DNA of 64,000 nt from Chitinophagales bacterium (GTDB taxonomy: Bacteria; Bacteroidota; Bacteroidia; Chitinophagales; LD1). The position numbers and the translations under genes are program-made. The notes beneath the pieces are model-generated. The model did not search any database, was not told the DNA's origin, and saw nothing but the letters and a program-made list of their open reading frames with translations. The DNA lies in the NCBI GenBank assembly GCA_026129525.1, contig JAHCHW010000011.1:62001-126000 (forward strand), given 5' to 3'. Positions 41,644 to 50,505 of the stretch are shown here, one piece after another (position 1 is the first letter of the stretch; every line of letters begins with the position of its first letter).

Positions 41644-41661
41644 AACTCTTTGCAAAGAGTT
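41644..41661. promoter_or_regulatory. 18-bp perfect palindrome upstream of DUF6438 gene
   Basis: AACTCTTTGCAAAGAGTT is identical to its own reverse complement. It lies between the yidC stop (41606) and the lipoprotein ATG (41668), ending six bases before the latter. No T-run follows, so it is not an evident terminator; an operator or 5'-UTR hairpin is possible. Confidence 0.5.
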
Positions 41662-41667
41662 TCTCGT

Positions 41668-42147
41668 ATGAAAACAGTTATTCCCCTCCTGTTGTTGCTT
41701 GTTTTGCACACCTCGTGTAAGCAGGCAAAATATAACCTCCGCCAACCTGAAAAGAATGGAAAAGTAATAATGAGTATTGAACGTACGCCCTGTTTTGGCA
41801 CTTGCGCTACTTACTCTGCTACCCTCTACGAAAACGGATTGTTGCTTTATGACGGCAAACGCTTTACTACTAAAATCGGATGCTACTACACGCTGATTCC
41901 CAAGAGCGAAACAGGAAAAGTGAAGGCTTGGTTTGAAGAAGCCGGCTTTTGGAAGATGAAAGAAAAATACCCCGAAGAAGATATTGTACCGACCGACCTG
42001 CCTACCTGCTCGGTTTTTTTTAACAATGGAAAACAGGGGAAGCGGGTTTTAGACCGCGGATGGGAAACCCCAACAGCGCTTACGGAACTTCAGAACACGA
42101 TAGATGCGTGGATAGACAACCGCGATTTACAACCGTGTTACAAATAA
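41668..42147 (+). CDS. DUF6438 family lipoprotein
   Basis: From ATG 41668 (MKTVIPLLLLLVLHTSCKQ) the protein has 159 residues with a lipoprotein signal ending in the lipobox Cys at about residue 17. The domain opens MSIERTPCFGTCATYSATLYENGLLLYDGKR in outline, the DUF6438 pattern with a C-x-x-x-C pair, and later has KVKAWFEEAGFWKM and CSVFFNNGKQGKRV. Function unknown; periplasmic or outer-membrane lipid-anchored. The earlier start at 41557 lies in the yidC gene and is rejected. Confidence 0.85.
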   Translation: MKTVIPLLLLLVLHTSCKQAKYNLRQPEKNGKVIMSIERTPCFGTCATYSATLYENGLLLYDGKRFTTKIGCYYTLIPKSETGKVKAWFEEAGFWKMKEKYPEEDIVPTDLPTCSVFFNNGKQGKRVLDRGWETPTALTELQNTIDAWIDNRDLQPCYK

Positions 42148-42157
42148 GTAACACTGC

Positions 42158-42190
42158 TTTAACCCCAATTCGAATTTTCGTTTAAATTTG
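42158..42190 (+). promoter_or_regulatory. probable promoter of the 42230 secreted-protein gene
   Basis: TTTA (42158-42161), 21 bases, then TAAATTTG (42183-42190): a near match to TTTG-N19-21-TAnnTTTG with one change in the -33 element. The ATG lies 40 bases downstream of the -7 element. Confidence 0.55.
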
Positions 42191-42229
42191 ACGCCCTAAA
42201 TAAATTTCACTAAAACAAAACCACTGACA

Positions 42230-44707
42230 ATGAAAAAGCTTTTACTGTTACTTCCTGTTGTGGGTGCGGGTTTGTTTGCTTCGGCACAACAACTTTCACA
42301 CCGGGATAACAAACCGAACATGCTTATGCAGGATGCTCCTGTGGTAACTCAACACCATCAACCCACTGCGGGAGGTTCCGGTTATAATCAGGGCGGCTCC
42401 AGAGGAGGCTCTCTGCCAATGATTCTTAACTCGCAGCGAATAGGCAGCGCAGGGAACATGCTTACTATTCTTGATTGCCGCAGCAACCAATTGGATGTAA
42501 ACGATGCATTAAACACTGTTACGTTTATTCACCGTAACGACCCTTCGGTGTTTTCAGGAACAAATGTTGCACAATACCGTTACTCTGTTTCTAAAAACAG
42601 AGGAACTACCTGGACAAACGATGTTGGCCCCATCACAAACGATGTGAACATTGATAACGTTTCGGTAAACGGTCGTTTCCCCCAGGCAGTCATTTACAAT
42701 CCGGCAGGAAATACTATTACCGATAGTGCTTATTTGGTTTACTCCGGCACATGGCACGATGGTAACTCTTGGTCGGGCGAAATGCGTGGTCGCGGTCAAT
42801 TGAGTGGCGATATTGCTTCATATAACGTACACATTGACCCAGTTAACAGCAAAAAAGTAGCCGTAGCAGGCGGTATGTGCCAAGGTGCACCCGGAGTATT
42901 TTGGAATGCTACTATTGACTACAACGGTACTTTCAACGGAGGTAGCAACATTGTTAGCAACGGTATAATTGTTTACAAAGGGGTATGGAACAACACTACC
43001 AAAGATATTGATTGGACAAATACTTTGATTAACCAGTCGTTTGTTCAGTACAACAATGGCGGAACACTGATGTCTATGGTTACAGCTCCTAACATCGCTT
43101 TCGACCCAACCGGACAATACGGATGGTTTGTTGTGTTAGGCGATATTACCAACGATGGCGACAATGTTTACGACCCTATTTTTTGGCAAACAGTAGATGG
43201 CGGTGCCAACTGGACAGGCCCCATTCATGTTGACCTTGACAATATTCAGGGATTACGCGAAGAAATGAATGAATATATCATCAATGGAGATCCTGCTTCT
43301 ATGAACCCAACTTCGGCATTTGACAATGACCTGACTGTTGACGTTAACGGAAATCCGCATTTACTTATTACAGTTGGCAGTGGTGAAGATTACTCTATTC
43401 AAGCTGCAGGATACGACATGTGGGATATTACTTATGATGCCAACGCTACTGCCGGTTGTAACTGGCAAGGCATTCATTTAGCCGATGTAAGAACCCTGCG
43501 CGGTACATTTACAAACGATGCAACTCCTTATACTGAAGATAAACGCCCATTGGTTTCGCGCAGCGCTGATGGGGCTAAAATTTTCTTCTTCTGGAACGAA
43601 ACCGATTTCGATTTCATCCAAGGACCAGATAACGACCTTCCTAACCTTTTCGGAAGAGCTATTGATGTAGTTCAGAAGAAAATGACTCCGCTTTACAACT
43701 TTACTGAAGGCGATTCATTGTGGGGTGGCGAGACATCGAATACTTCGGGCGGAGTGTTTGGTGGGTCTATTTTCCCTACTGTTAGCCAAACAGCTTGGGT
43801 AAATGGCAATAACTACAACATCCCTACTGTAATGACGCAGATTGATTACAACCACGACCCTTCGCAAGGTTTGGGTGCCGGTGAGCAGCCTGCTGCTTTT
43901 TGGTATATCAGCAACATTAACGTTCCAATTGCCGACTTCACTCAACCACTTGATCAGGTTCCACCAACAATTACGTTGAACGGACCTGACACTGTAAGTA
44001 TTTTGGTAAATACAACGTACACTGAACAAGGTGCTACAGCATTTGATTGCACTGATGGTGTTATTAATCCAGTTATTCAAAATTCACCTAACACTTCAGT
44101 TGTAGGCATTTACAACGTGCTTTACATAGCTACCGATGCAGCCGGCAACAGCGATACTGTTGTTCGCACCGTAATAGTGGGAGCAACTCCGGTAGCCGAC
44201 TTTACATGGAGCACTCCTCAATTAGCTTACAAAGTACAGTTTCAGGATTTGAGCGCCAACATTCCTACCTCATGGGTATGGCAGTTTGGCGATGGTGGTG
44301 GTTCGGTAGCACAAAACCCGCTGAAAACTTACAGCGCAAACAATGTTGCCGGCTATAATGTATGCTTAACTGCATCTAACAGTTTCGGAACATCAGCACA
44401 AGTTTGCAAACTGGTAAGTGTTACAGGTGTAGGTATTGACGAGCCTGAGTTTTCGCAACATGTAACCATGTTCCCTAACCCTACTAACGGCAAAGTGCTT
44501 ATTACTCTTGATGGTACCGTTTCAACCGATATGACTGTAACTGTTTACAACATATTAGGCGAAGTGGTAAAAGAGCCTGCAACATACAAGGCAGGAACCA
44601 TGCAGATGGAAATTAACATGCACGATGTAGCCAATGGATTATATCTGGTTAAAATTCAGAGCCGCAACGGAACAGCCGTAAAACAATTAACAGTCAACCA
44701 CAAGTAA
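42230..44707 (+). CDS. large secreted protein with DUF5011, PKD and T9SS sorting domains
   Basis: The 825-residue protein has a signal peptide (LLLLPVVGAGLFASAQQ) and an N-terminal half of beta-propeller-like character (YRYSVSKNRGTTWTNDVGP, FWQTVDGGANWTGPIHVD are BNR/sialidase-like turns). A DUF5011 domain (PPTITLNGPDTVSILVNTTY, then YIATDAAGNSDTVVRTVIV), a PKD-type domain (VADFTWSTPQLAYKVQF, then WQFGDGGG) and a type A T9SS sorting domain (VTMFPNPTNGKVL, then NGLYLVKI) follow. It is a surface or released protein of unknown target. A terminator follows 23 bases after the stop. Confidence 0.88.
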   Translation: MKKLLLLLPVVGAGLFASAQQLSHRDNKPNMLMQDAPVVTQHHQPTAGGSGYNQGGSRGGSLPMILNSQRIGSAGNMLTILDCRSNQLDVNDALNTVTFIHRNDPSVFSGTNVAQYRYSVSKNRGTTWTNDVGPITNDVNIDNVSVNGRFPQAVIYNPAGNTITDSAYLVYSGTWHDGNSWSGEMRGRGQLSGDIASYNVHIDPVNSKKVAVAGGMCQGAPGVFWNATIDYNGTFNGGSNIVSNGIIVYKGVWNNTTKDIDWTNTLINQSFVQYNNGGTLMSMVTAPNIAFDPTGQYGWFVVLGDITNDGDNVYDPIFWQTVDGGANWTGPIHVDLDNIQGLREEMNEYIINGDPASMNPTSAFDNDLTVDVNGNPHLLITVGSGEDYSIQAAGYDMWDITYDANATAGCNWQGIHLADVRTLRGTFTNDATPYTEDKRPLVSRSADGAKIFFFWNETDFDFIQGPDNDLPNLFGRAIDVVQKKMTPLYNFTEGDSLWGGETSNTSGGVFGGSIFPTVSQTAWVNGNNYNIPTVMTQIDYNHDPSQGLGAGEQPAAFWYISNINVPIADFTQPLDQVPPTITLNGPDTVSILVNTTYTEQGATAFDCTDGVINPVIQNSPNTSVVGIYNVLYIATDAAGNSDTVVRTVIVGATPVADFTWSTPQLAYKVQFQDLSANIPTSWVWQFGDGGGSVAQNPLKTYSANNVAGYNVCLTASNSFGTSAQVCKLVSVTGVGIDEPEFSQHVTMFPNPTNGKVLITLDGTVSTDMTVTVYNILGEVVKEPATYKAGTMQMEINMHDVANGLYLVKIQSRNGTAVKQLTVNHK

Positions 44708-44730
44708 TTCTGATTTTCAACTTAAACGGA

Positions 44731-44760
44731 AAAGGCTCCCGGTATCGGGAGCCTTTTTTT
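44731..44760 (+). terminator. intrinsic terminator after the 42230 secreted-protein gene
   Basis: AAAGGCTCCCG (44731-44741) pairs with CGGGAGCCTTT (44746-44756) around GTAT, then a run of T to 44760. A textbook rho-independent terminator for the gene ending at 44707. Confidence 0.93.
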
Positions 44761-44857
44761 ATTGATCTGCTGAATATTTACTGGAATTACCTTTAGCCAA
44801 AAAGTGTAAAGAACCAATTAGCTCGATACCGCCCACCACACAATAGCGTTATAAACG

Positions 44858-44865
44858 TAACTTTG
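44858..44865 (+). promoter_or_regulatory. probable -7 promoter element of the DUF4294 gene
   Basis: TAACTTTG matches TAnnTTTG and lies 36 bases before the DUF4294 ATG at 44902. No matching -33 element is evident. Confidence 0.4.
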
Positions 44866-44901
44866 GTACAGGCTTTGAAATGCAAGTTTGAAACTACTGT
44901 T

Positions 44902-45510
44902 ATGAACAGGCTGGCTATAATCGCAATACTTCTGCAAACAACATTCAGTTTGCTTTTAGCGCAAACTACCGAGCGCCTGCGCCCGGGTGCTGCAAAGGCT
45001 GATACTTCATCGGTAGTTTATCATACCTCCACAATTTCCGTTGACTCCACTCCTACCATTCAACTTCGTGATGTAACCATAGTTTCGTTCAAAACCAACG
45101 ATGAATGGATGATGTATTACAAATACAAAAGCCGTATTCAGAAAGTGTTGCCGTATGTAAAAATTGCAAAACAGTTGTACGAAGAATTGAAAGAAGAAAA
45201 AGCGCACTCAAAAAAACGGCAATACCGCCATTACCGTAAAGATTTGGAAGAAGAAATGCGTGCGAAGTTTGAAAAGGAATTGAAGAACCTAAACACCGGG
45301 CAGGGCGAAATGCTATTCAAATTGATTAACCGCGAAACAAGGAATAATGCTTACACCATTATTCAAGAGATAAAAGGCTCACCCACCGCATGGTTCTACC
45401 AGTTGGTTGGCAAACGCTGGGGTTATGACCTCAAGGAGAAATACGACCCGGAAAAAGAGAAAATGATTGAGTTGATTATTAAGGAAATGGGGACAGCATA
45501 CAACATTTAA
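44902..45510 (+). CDS. DUF4294 family exported protein
   Basis: From ATG 44902 (MNRLAIIAILLQTTFSLLLA) the protein has 202 residues with a signal peptide. The DUF4294 domain follows: PTIQLRDVTIVSF, MYYKYKSRIQKVLPYVKIAKQLYEELKEE in outline, then a coiled, Lys/Arg/Glu-rich region and GSPTAWFYQLVGKRWGYDLKEKYDP. The family is restricted to Bacteroidota and has no known function. Its stop overlaps the stop of the convergent glycosyltransferase by three bases (45507-45510). The upstream frame from 44863 is not used because it starts inside the promoter element. Confidence 0.88.
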   Translation: MNRLAIIAILLQTTFSLLLAQTTERLRPGAAKADTSSVVYHTSTISVDSTPTIQLRDVTIVSFKTNDEWMMYYKYKSRIQKVLPYVKIAKQLYEELKEEKAHSKKRQYRHYRKDLEEEMRAKFEKELKNLNTGQGEMLFKLINRETRNNAYTIIQEIKGSPTAWFYQLVGKRWGYDLKEKYDPEKEKMIELIIKEMGTAYNI

Positions 45511-46514
45511 AATGCTTGTACATTCTGTTCTATTAATTCGTTAACTCTTCTTGCTATTGCTTCTTCATCCAACAAATTCATGCAGTTAAAATGTTGCTTG
45601 GGGCATTCGTTGTAACCAAGTTTTGAGCAAGGGCGGCATGGTAAATCCAACATCTGAAATGATGTATGGTTTACAGCTTTTGCACCGTAATAGGGATACA
45701 TGCCAAACGCAGGAACAGTGTTGCCCCAAAGCGATACGATTGGTTTTTTGAAAGCTGCGGCAATGTGCATTAAGCCTGTATCGTTGCTGATTACAAATTG
45801 CGCTTTTTGAACAAGCGATGCCGATTGATTGAGCGTAAATTTACCGCAAGCATTATACACTTTTTCACTTGCAACTTGCTTTGCAATGTAGTTTCCAGTG
45901 GTTTCATCTTCTCGCCCACCAAGTAACAAAATCGGATATTTAACAAACGAAAGACAACGAATGATTTTTTCGGCAGGAAACTTTTTGGTATTCTGCTTGG
46001 CACCAATTACCCAAGCTGCGTATCCGTTATGAAACTGCTGCGGTAGTAATCCGATGTCAACAATATCTTCATCTGCAAGAAAGTAATCCAACCCTTCGCC
46101 ATCATCTACAACGCCTAAGGCTTTACAGGTTTCTAAATAACGGTCAACTATATGCCTTTGAGGAAGGCTATTTACTTTCAAATTAACCAGCAACCATTTT
46201 TCGAAATTTAATTTATTGAACGAAAATGACTCTACACCTAATTGCAGTTTAAGTAAAAAAGTGCGTTGGTTGTGGTGTAGGTCAATAATGTAATCAAATT
46301 TTTCAGCACGGAGTTCAGCAATTAAATCCGAAAATGAACGCTTGAGTAAATGAACTTTTGTGATGTAAGGGTTGTGCTGAAGAATCGGGTAAAAAGACTC
46401 TTTTGTTGCATAATGGATCTCCGCCTCGGGATATTTTTTACGAAGGCAACGGATAACAGGGGTAGTAAGCACAATGTCGCCAATGGAAGAAAAACGGAGA
46501 ATGAGAAGTTTCAT
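45507..46514 (-). CDS. GT9 family heptosyltransferase-like glycosyltransferase
   Basis: From ATG 46514 (MKLLILRFSSIGDIVLTTPV) the protein is 335 residues. The N-terminal half opens with RFSSIGDIVLTTPVIRCLRKKYP, a signature of ADP-heptose:LPS transferases. The C-terminal half has FVISNDTGLMHIAAAFKKPIVSLWG, the nucleotide-sugar-binding part, and a Cys-rich turn LPCRPCSKLGYNECP. It probably adds a sugar to lipopolysaccharide core or a similar glycolipid. A start at 46544 adds ten residues without support. It is convergent with the DUF4294 gene with overlapping stops. Confidence 0.92.
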   Translation of the reverse strand: MKLLILRFSSIGDIVLTTPVIRCLRKKYPEAEIHYATKESFYPILQHNPYITKVHLLKRSFSDLIAELRAEKFDYIIDLHHNQRTFLLKLQLGVESFSFNKLNFEKWLLVNLKVNSLPQRHIVDRYLETCKALGVVDDGEGLDYFLADEDIVDIGLLPQQFHNGYAAWVIGAKQNTKKFPAEKIIRCLSFVKYPILLLGGREDETTGNYIAKQVASEKVYNACGKFTLNQSASLVQKAQFVISNDTGLMHIAAAFKKPIVSLWGNTVPAFGMYPYYGAKAVNHTSFQMLDLPCRPCSKLGYNECPKQHFNCMNLLDEEAIARRVNELIEQNVQAF

Positions 46515-46572
46515 GCCAAACGAAAATAGAAAACAGCCTTTCACTAAGGCATAACTTTTTCATCTTCGCAAC

Positions 46573-47553
46573 ATGCCCGAGTTTCGCTGGAATCCGCTTT
46601 TAGATACATGGACAATGATTGCCACCAATAGGCAACACCGCCCGCATTTGCCCAAAAATTATTGTCCGTTCTGCCCAAAAGATAATCCCAACCTTCCGGC
46701 CTTTGACGTGCTTGCTTATCCGAACGATTTTCCGGTAATGAGTTTAAGCCCAGAGCCTGTAAAAGAAAAAACCCGCAAAAAAACCAACAATGTTTTTAAA
46801 GCGACCGAGGCAACAGGCAGGTGTGAAGTGATACTTTATTCGCCCGACCACAACAAGCAGTTATACGACCTAAGCGATGCACATGTGTTTAAAATTGTAA
46901 ACCTGTGGAGCGAACGATACAGCAAATTACAGCAGGACGAACGCATCAAATACATTTTTGAATTTGAAAACCGGGGCGAAGAAGTTGGTGTAACCATCCA
47001 TCACCCGCACGGGCAATTGTATGCCTACTCGTTTATTCCTTTTAAAATTCGCGAGGAATTAACCAACTGTAAAAAGTATTACAAGAAACATGGGCGCAAC
47101 CTTTTTGCCGATTTAAATGCAGCTGAGAAAAAGTATGGCAAGCGTGTGGTGTTCGAAAACAAAAGTTTTATTGCTTACATCCCTTACTTTACCGATTACC
47201 CGTTTGGGGTATTTGTAGTCAACAAAAAATTAAAAGGTAATATCACACAGTTTAGCGCTACGGAAAAACGCGACTTAGCCGAGTTATTAAAAAAACTGAC
47301 AGCAGGTTTCGATAAAATTTACGACCGACAGTTCCCTTACATGATGTGTATGCATCAAACTCCCGTAAACGAGAAACGATATGCCGATGCCGAGGAGTAT
47401 TATGCCTTCCACATTGAGTTTTATCCGCCACTGCGCGCAAAGGACAAAGTAAAATGGTATGCCGGAAGCGAAATGGGCGCAGGTGCTGCTGCCAACCCGC
47501 TTGATGTGGACGAATGTGCTACAATACTTCGTAATAAGATAAATGTGCGCTGA
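46573..47553 (+). CDS. galT: galactose-1-phosphate uridylyltransferase
   Basis: This 326-residue enzyme exchanges UDP-glucose and galactose-1-phosphate in the Leloir pathway. CPFCPKD near residue 31 supplies zinc-binding Cys residues, and the catalytic HHPHGQ (His-Pro-His) is present near residue 142. LYAYSFIPFKIREEL and PVNEKRYADAEEYYAFHIEFYPPLR in outline are family-typical. It is directly followed by galK (shared TGA-A-ATG region), so the two form an operon for galactose use. Its frame is normal in length. Confidence 0.96.
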   Translation: MPEFRWNPLLDTWTMIATNRQHRPHLPKNYCPFCPKDNPNLPAFDVLAYPNDFPVMSLSPEPVKEKTRKKTNNVFKATEATGRCEVILYSPDHNKQLYDLSDAHVFKIVNLWSERYSKLQQDERIKYIFEFENRGEEVGVTIHHPHGQLYAYSFIPFKIREELTNCKKYYKKHGRNLFADLNAAEKKYGKRVVFENKSFIAYIPYFTDYPFGVFVVNKKLKGNITQFSATEKRDLAELLKKLTAGFDKIYDRQFPYMMCMHQTPVNEKRYADAEEYYAFHIEFYPPLRAKDKVKWYAGSEMGAGAAANPLDVDECATILRNKINVR

Positions 47554-47554
47554 A

Positions 47555-48667
47555 ATGAGTAAAGCGGTTAAAAAATATTTTGCTCCGGGCAGAGTGAATT
47601 TAATTGGTGAGCACATTGATTATAATGGAGGCTTGGTGTTGCCCGCAGCGTTAAACATTGGCATTTCCGCCACATACATTCCGCAAAGCGACAACAAAAT
47701 TGTTTTGCGCTCTGCTACGCATAGCTTAGTTAAGGAGATAAACCTGAGCGATACTTTCTCCTTTAATCCTCAAAACGACTGGACTAATTATCCGATTGGT
47801 ATAATTGAGCACCTAAAACGCGAAAACCATTACATACCATCCTGTGAAGTAATTTTTGAGAGCAATTTGCCGGAGGGTTCCGGACTTTCCTCTTCGGCAG
47901 CCATCGAAGTATTGACAGCATTTATGTTGCTTTCTCAAACCGAATCGAATATTAACCGCACGTGGCTGGCGGAGTTTTGCCAACAAGTAGAAAACGAATT
48001 TATTGATGTAAAGTGCGGCATTATGGACCAATACGCAGTGGCAAACGGAAAAAAGGATAACGCGCTGCTGTTGGATTGCGCTTATTTAAAACACGATTTT
48101 GTTCCTATTGAGTTAGGCGATTGCCGCTTGCTGTTGATGAACACTAATAAACCACGCTCACTGATTCGCTCTAGATACAACGAACGAAAAGCAGAGTGTG
48201 AGGAAGCGTTACGAATTATACGAAACGTAAAACCGCAGCTAAAAAATTTGTGCGAAGCTGAAATGCACTGGATAGAAACCATTACCGATGAGGTTATCCG
48301 CAAACGTGCAAGGCATGTTATCAGCGAAAACATTCGAGTGAAAGAAAGTGTAAAAGTGTTGCGTCATAACGACCTGCATACGTTTGGCAGATTATTGAAC
48401 GCATCGCATCAATCACTGAAAGAGGATTATGAAGTTTCGGGAACCGAGTTAGATATATTGGTTGAAACCGCACAAGAAATTAAAGGCTGCTTAGGTGCGC
48501 GAATGACCGGTGCGGGCTTTGGCGGTTGTGCTATTGCATTAGTGCACCACAGCGTTATTGAAAAACTAAAAAACAATGTGAGCGAAACTTACTTCAATTC
48601 AACCGGTATTACTTGTTCATTCCATACGGTAGAAATTGGCGATGGTGTACGGCTGCTTAGCGAATAA
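47555..48667 (+). CDS. galK: galactokinase
   Basis: From ATG 47555 (MSKAVKKYFAPGRVNLIGEH) the enzyme is 370 residues; an alternative ATG at 47543 overlaps galT by 11 bases and adds four residues. GHMP-kinase motifs are APGRVNLIGEHIDYNGG, then LPEGSGLSSSAAIEV (ATP-binding), with Asp of MDQYAVANG after it, and TGAGFGGCAIALV at the C-terminus. It phosphorylates galactose for GalT, its upstream partner. The 3' end overlaps the convergent exported-protein gene by 11 bases. Confidence 0.96.
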   Translation: MSKAVKKYFAPGRVNLIGEHIDYNGGLVLPAALNIGISATYIPQSDNKIVLRSATHSLVKEINLSDTFSFNPQNDWTNYPIGIIEHLKRENHYIPSCEVIFESNLPEGSGLSSSAAIEVLTAFMLLSQTESNINRTWLAEFCQQVENEFIDVKCGIMDQYAVANGKKDNALLLDCAYLKHDFVPIELGDCRLLLMNTNKPRSLIRSRYNERKAECEEALRIIRNVKPQLKNLCEAEMHWIETITDEVIRKRARHVISENIRVKESVKVLRHNDLHTFGRLLNASHQSLKEDYEVSGTELDILVETAQEIKGCLGARMTGAGFGGCAIALVHHSVIEKLKNNVSETYFNSTGITCSFHTVEIGDGVRLLSE

Positions 48668-49394
48668 TGAGCGTGCTCAGAATTTTTTTGGTAAAATCAA
48701 CGTATGCCTGCTGCTCATCGGGGTAAATAAACATTCGCCATTCGGTCATATCGTCCGGAATGTTCGACTCGTAGTTAAACCGATAATAACGGAAATCAAC
48801 AAAATGCGAACTTTTGCCATCGGCTCCGGGTATTAACAACAGCATAACGAAATTGCTTTGCTGCGATTGTATATCGTTTATGTAATACAACTCACCCTTT
48901 CTTCCTTCGGCAGTAGTAAAGCTTTCGGGGGCGCTTACAAGGCTTGCCACTTTCTCATCCAACTCCTTAGCGCTTATGGCTTCACCGCTTTCTTTATACA
49001 ATGCGGTTAAATGCGCCCTTACATCTTTCAATACCAAATCTTTCTTTTCGGCAGTTGTTTTCTTTATGGTATTCATGGTTATCACAATTCCTTGCGCTAA
49101 TTTTTTATCGGGGAAAGGAAGCGATTGGTAAATAGGGTCATGGTCGGCTTTAGGTAATTTGAAATCGGAAAAAATAAGGGCGCCCTTTTCTTTCCAAACA
49201 GGCGGAATGGTTAACTGCAAATTAAAGTTGATGAGTTTATCTGCCAGTGTATCGGTTCCTTTATCGGGTTGAGCAATCAGCATTTCGGGCAATTCTTCCA
49301 ACACCTGCTTAGCAGTTTTCTTAGGTTCTTTATTTTGTGCAGAAGCAAACCCAATCAACAATAAAAACAAGGGAAACAACAATACTTTTTGCAT
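48657..49394 (-). CDS. exported protein of unknown function
   Basis: This 245-residue protein has a signal peptide (LLFPLFLLLIGFASAQ) and a soluble, mixed alpha/beta body with a helical middle (KKDLVLKDVRAHLTALYKE) and a C-terminal half rich in aromatic residues (HFVDFRYYRFNYESNI). I do not recognise the family; periplasmic location is inferred. It ends within galK (11-base overlap) on the opposite strand. A terminator stem lies upstream (49437-49463), separating it from the lipoprotein gene beyond. Confidence 0.65.
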   Translation of the reverse strand: MQKVLLFPLFLLLIGFASAQNKEPKKTAKQVLEELPEMLIAQPDKGTDTLADKLINFNLQLTIPPVWKEKGALIFSDFKLPKADHDPIYQSLPFPDKKLAQGIVITMNTIKKTTAEKKDLVLKDVRAHLTALYKESGEAISAKELDEKVASLVSAPESFTTAEGRKGELYYINDIQSQQSNFVMLLLIPGADGKSSHFVDFRYYRFNYESNIPDDMTEWRMFIYPDEQQAYVDFTKKILSTLIIR

Positions 49395-49436
49395 AACGAG
49401 TATTTATAGCGATAAATATATTGGAAGTAGCCATAA

Positions 49437-49463
49437 AAAAAGCCGCAAACAAAGCGGCTTTTT
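49437..49463 (-). terminator. intrinsic terminator after the 49486 lipoprotein gene
   Basis: AAAAAGCCGC (49437-49446) pairs with GCGGCTTTTT (49454-49463) around a seven-base loop. It begins 23 bases past the lipoprotein stop (49486, minus strand), and its A/T runs make it potentially bidirectional. Confidence 0.88.
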
Positions 49464-49485
49464 CAGGTTTATGATTTGTTACGAT

Positions 49486-50313
49486 TTAATACCAAAACTG
49501 AAGTGTGGCACTGTAAACATCGTACGAAACTTTGTATTTGTTATCGCAGGCGCCATTACCAAAATCAACCTTAACCGGTGTTGGGTCGGTACCGCTGTAA
49601 ATGGTTACTAAGCCGCTTACCAAATAACGGCAGTTCAGTTTCATTACCACATTGGTTGATGTTGCATCGAAAGTTTTGCCGTTAAATCCAATGCCGGTAC
49701 TTTTGCCTTGTCCGGTATATTCATCATCGAGAATTATCAGCGTGCCGAATCCACCGGTTTGTACCGAACTGCGCGTGGCATTCCATGTGCAAACTTTGCC
49801 ATCGGGTGTGGTGGCTTTACCGTTGGTAATAGTGTCGTTAAACGTTCGGGTGCTGCTGTTAGGGCTGGTATTGGCAAGTGCGTACAAGCCTTCCAACTTT
49901 ACTCCGTTTACATAGTAGTTATCGAACGTTACCGAAACATGTGCACCTGCATTGTGTAAATAATCGGTAAACACAGCAGTAAATTTCCCTTTTCGTGTAA
50001 CTCCGTATTGGTCGGTGCAGCCGGTGCCAAAGTCAACTGTAACAGTTTTGGGAAAAGTTGTCCAATCGGGCGGGTTGAGTGTAACAGTAGCGCAAAGGTC
50101 GTTTGCGCCATCGGTGCCATCCGTTTTACCGGTAAGGTTATTTTCCTTTGCGGCATCGTTTAAGGTTTTGTTTACATCCTTAAAAAGGTTGTCAACGGTA
50201 GAGTAAGAAGTACCGGAGTCGCTGTCGAACGTATCCTTCTTCTTGGTGCAGGCGGTAAGTATTAGTCCGGCTAACACTACGGCTGCAAACGAAATTCTGA
50301 ATTTCGGTTTCAT
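49486..50313 (-). CDS. lipoprotein of unknown function
   Basis: The 275-residue product has a lipoprotein signal (VVLAGLILTACTKKK, Cys at about residue 22), an Asp/Ser-rich linker, and a beta-rich body with several Gly-Cys turns (VTVDFGTGCTDQYGVTRKG and VKVDFGNGACDNKYKV are related phrases at the two ends). No family is recognised. It probably sits on the outer membrane. REP copy 10 lies in the divergent space between it and rsmE. Confidence 0.7.
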   Translation of the reverse strand: MKPKFRISFAAVVLAGLILTACTKKKDTFDSDSGTSYSTVDNLFKDVNKTLNDAAKENNLTGKTDGTDGANDLCATVTLNPPDWTTFPKTVTVDFGTGCTDQYGVTRKGKFTAVFTDYLHNAGAHVSVTFDNYYVNGVKLEGLYALANTSPNSSTRTFNDTITNGKATTPDGKVCTWNATRSSVQTGGFGTLIILDDEYTGQGKSTGIGFNGKTFDATSTNVVMKLNCRYLVSGLVTIYSGTDPTPVKVDFGNGACDNKYKVSYDVYSATLQFWY

Positions 50314-50431
50314 GGTATTGGGTTTAGGTTTACAAATGAAGAAGGAAATTTGTTACATGCAAATGACCGGTATCAGTTTTGTTAATAAGTTAACGCAAGG
50401 GCTAAAATTTTAGTATGTAAGGCAATAACCC

Positions 50432-50451
50432 GGTCTGACCTTGGTCAGACC
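50432..50451 (-). repeat. REP copy 10 (upstream of rsmE)
   Basis: On the minus strand GGTCTGACC-AA-GGTCAGACC followed by GGGTT. It lies in the 192-base divergent space between the lipoprotein gene (start 50313) and rsmE (start 50506), about 13 kb from the nearest other copy. The repeat is intact. Confidence 0.93.
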
Positions 50452-50505
50452 AATAGTCATTCCCAATCAGTAAAAAAATCTCCATAAAAAATTCAACTTC
50501 GATGT

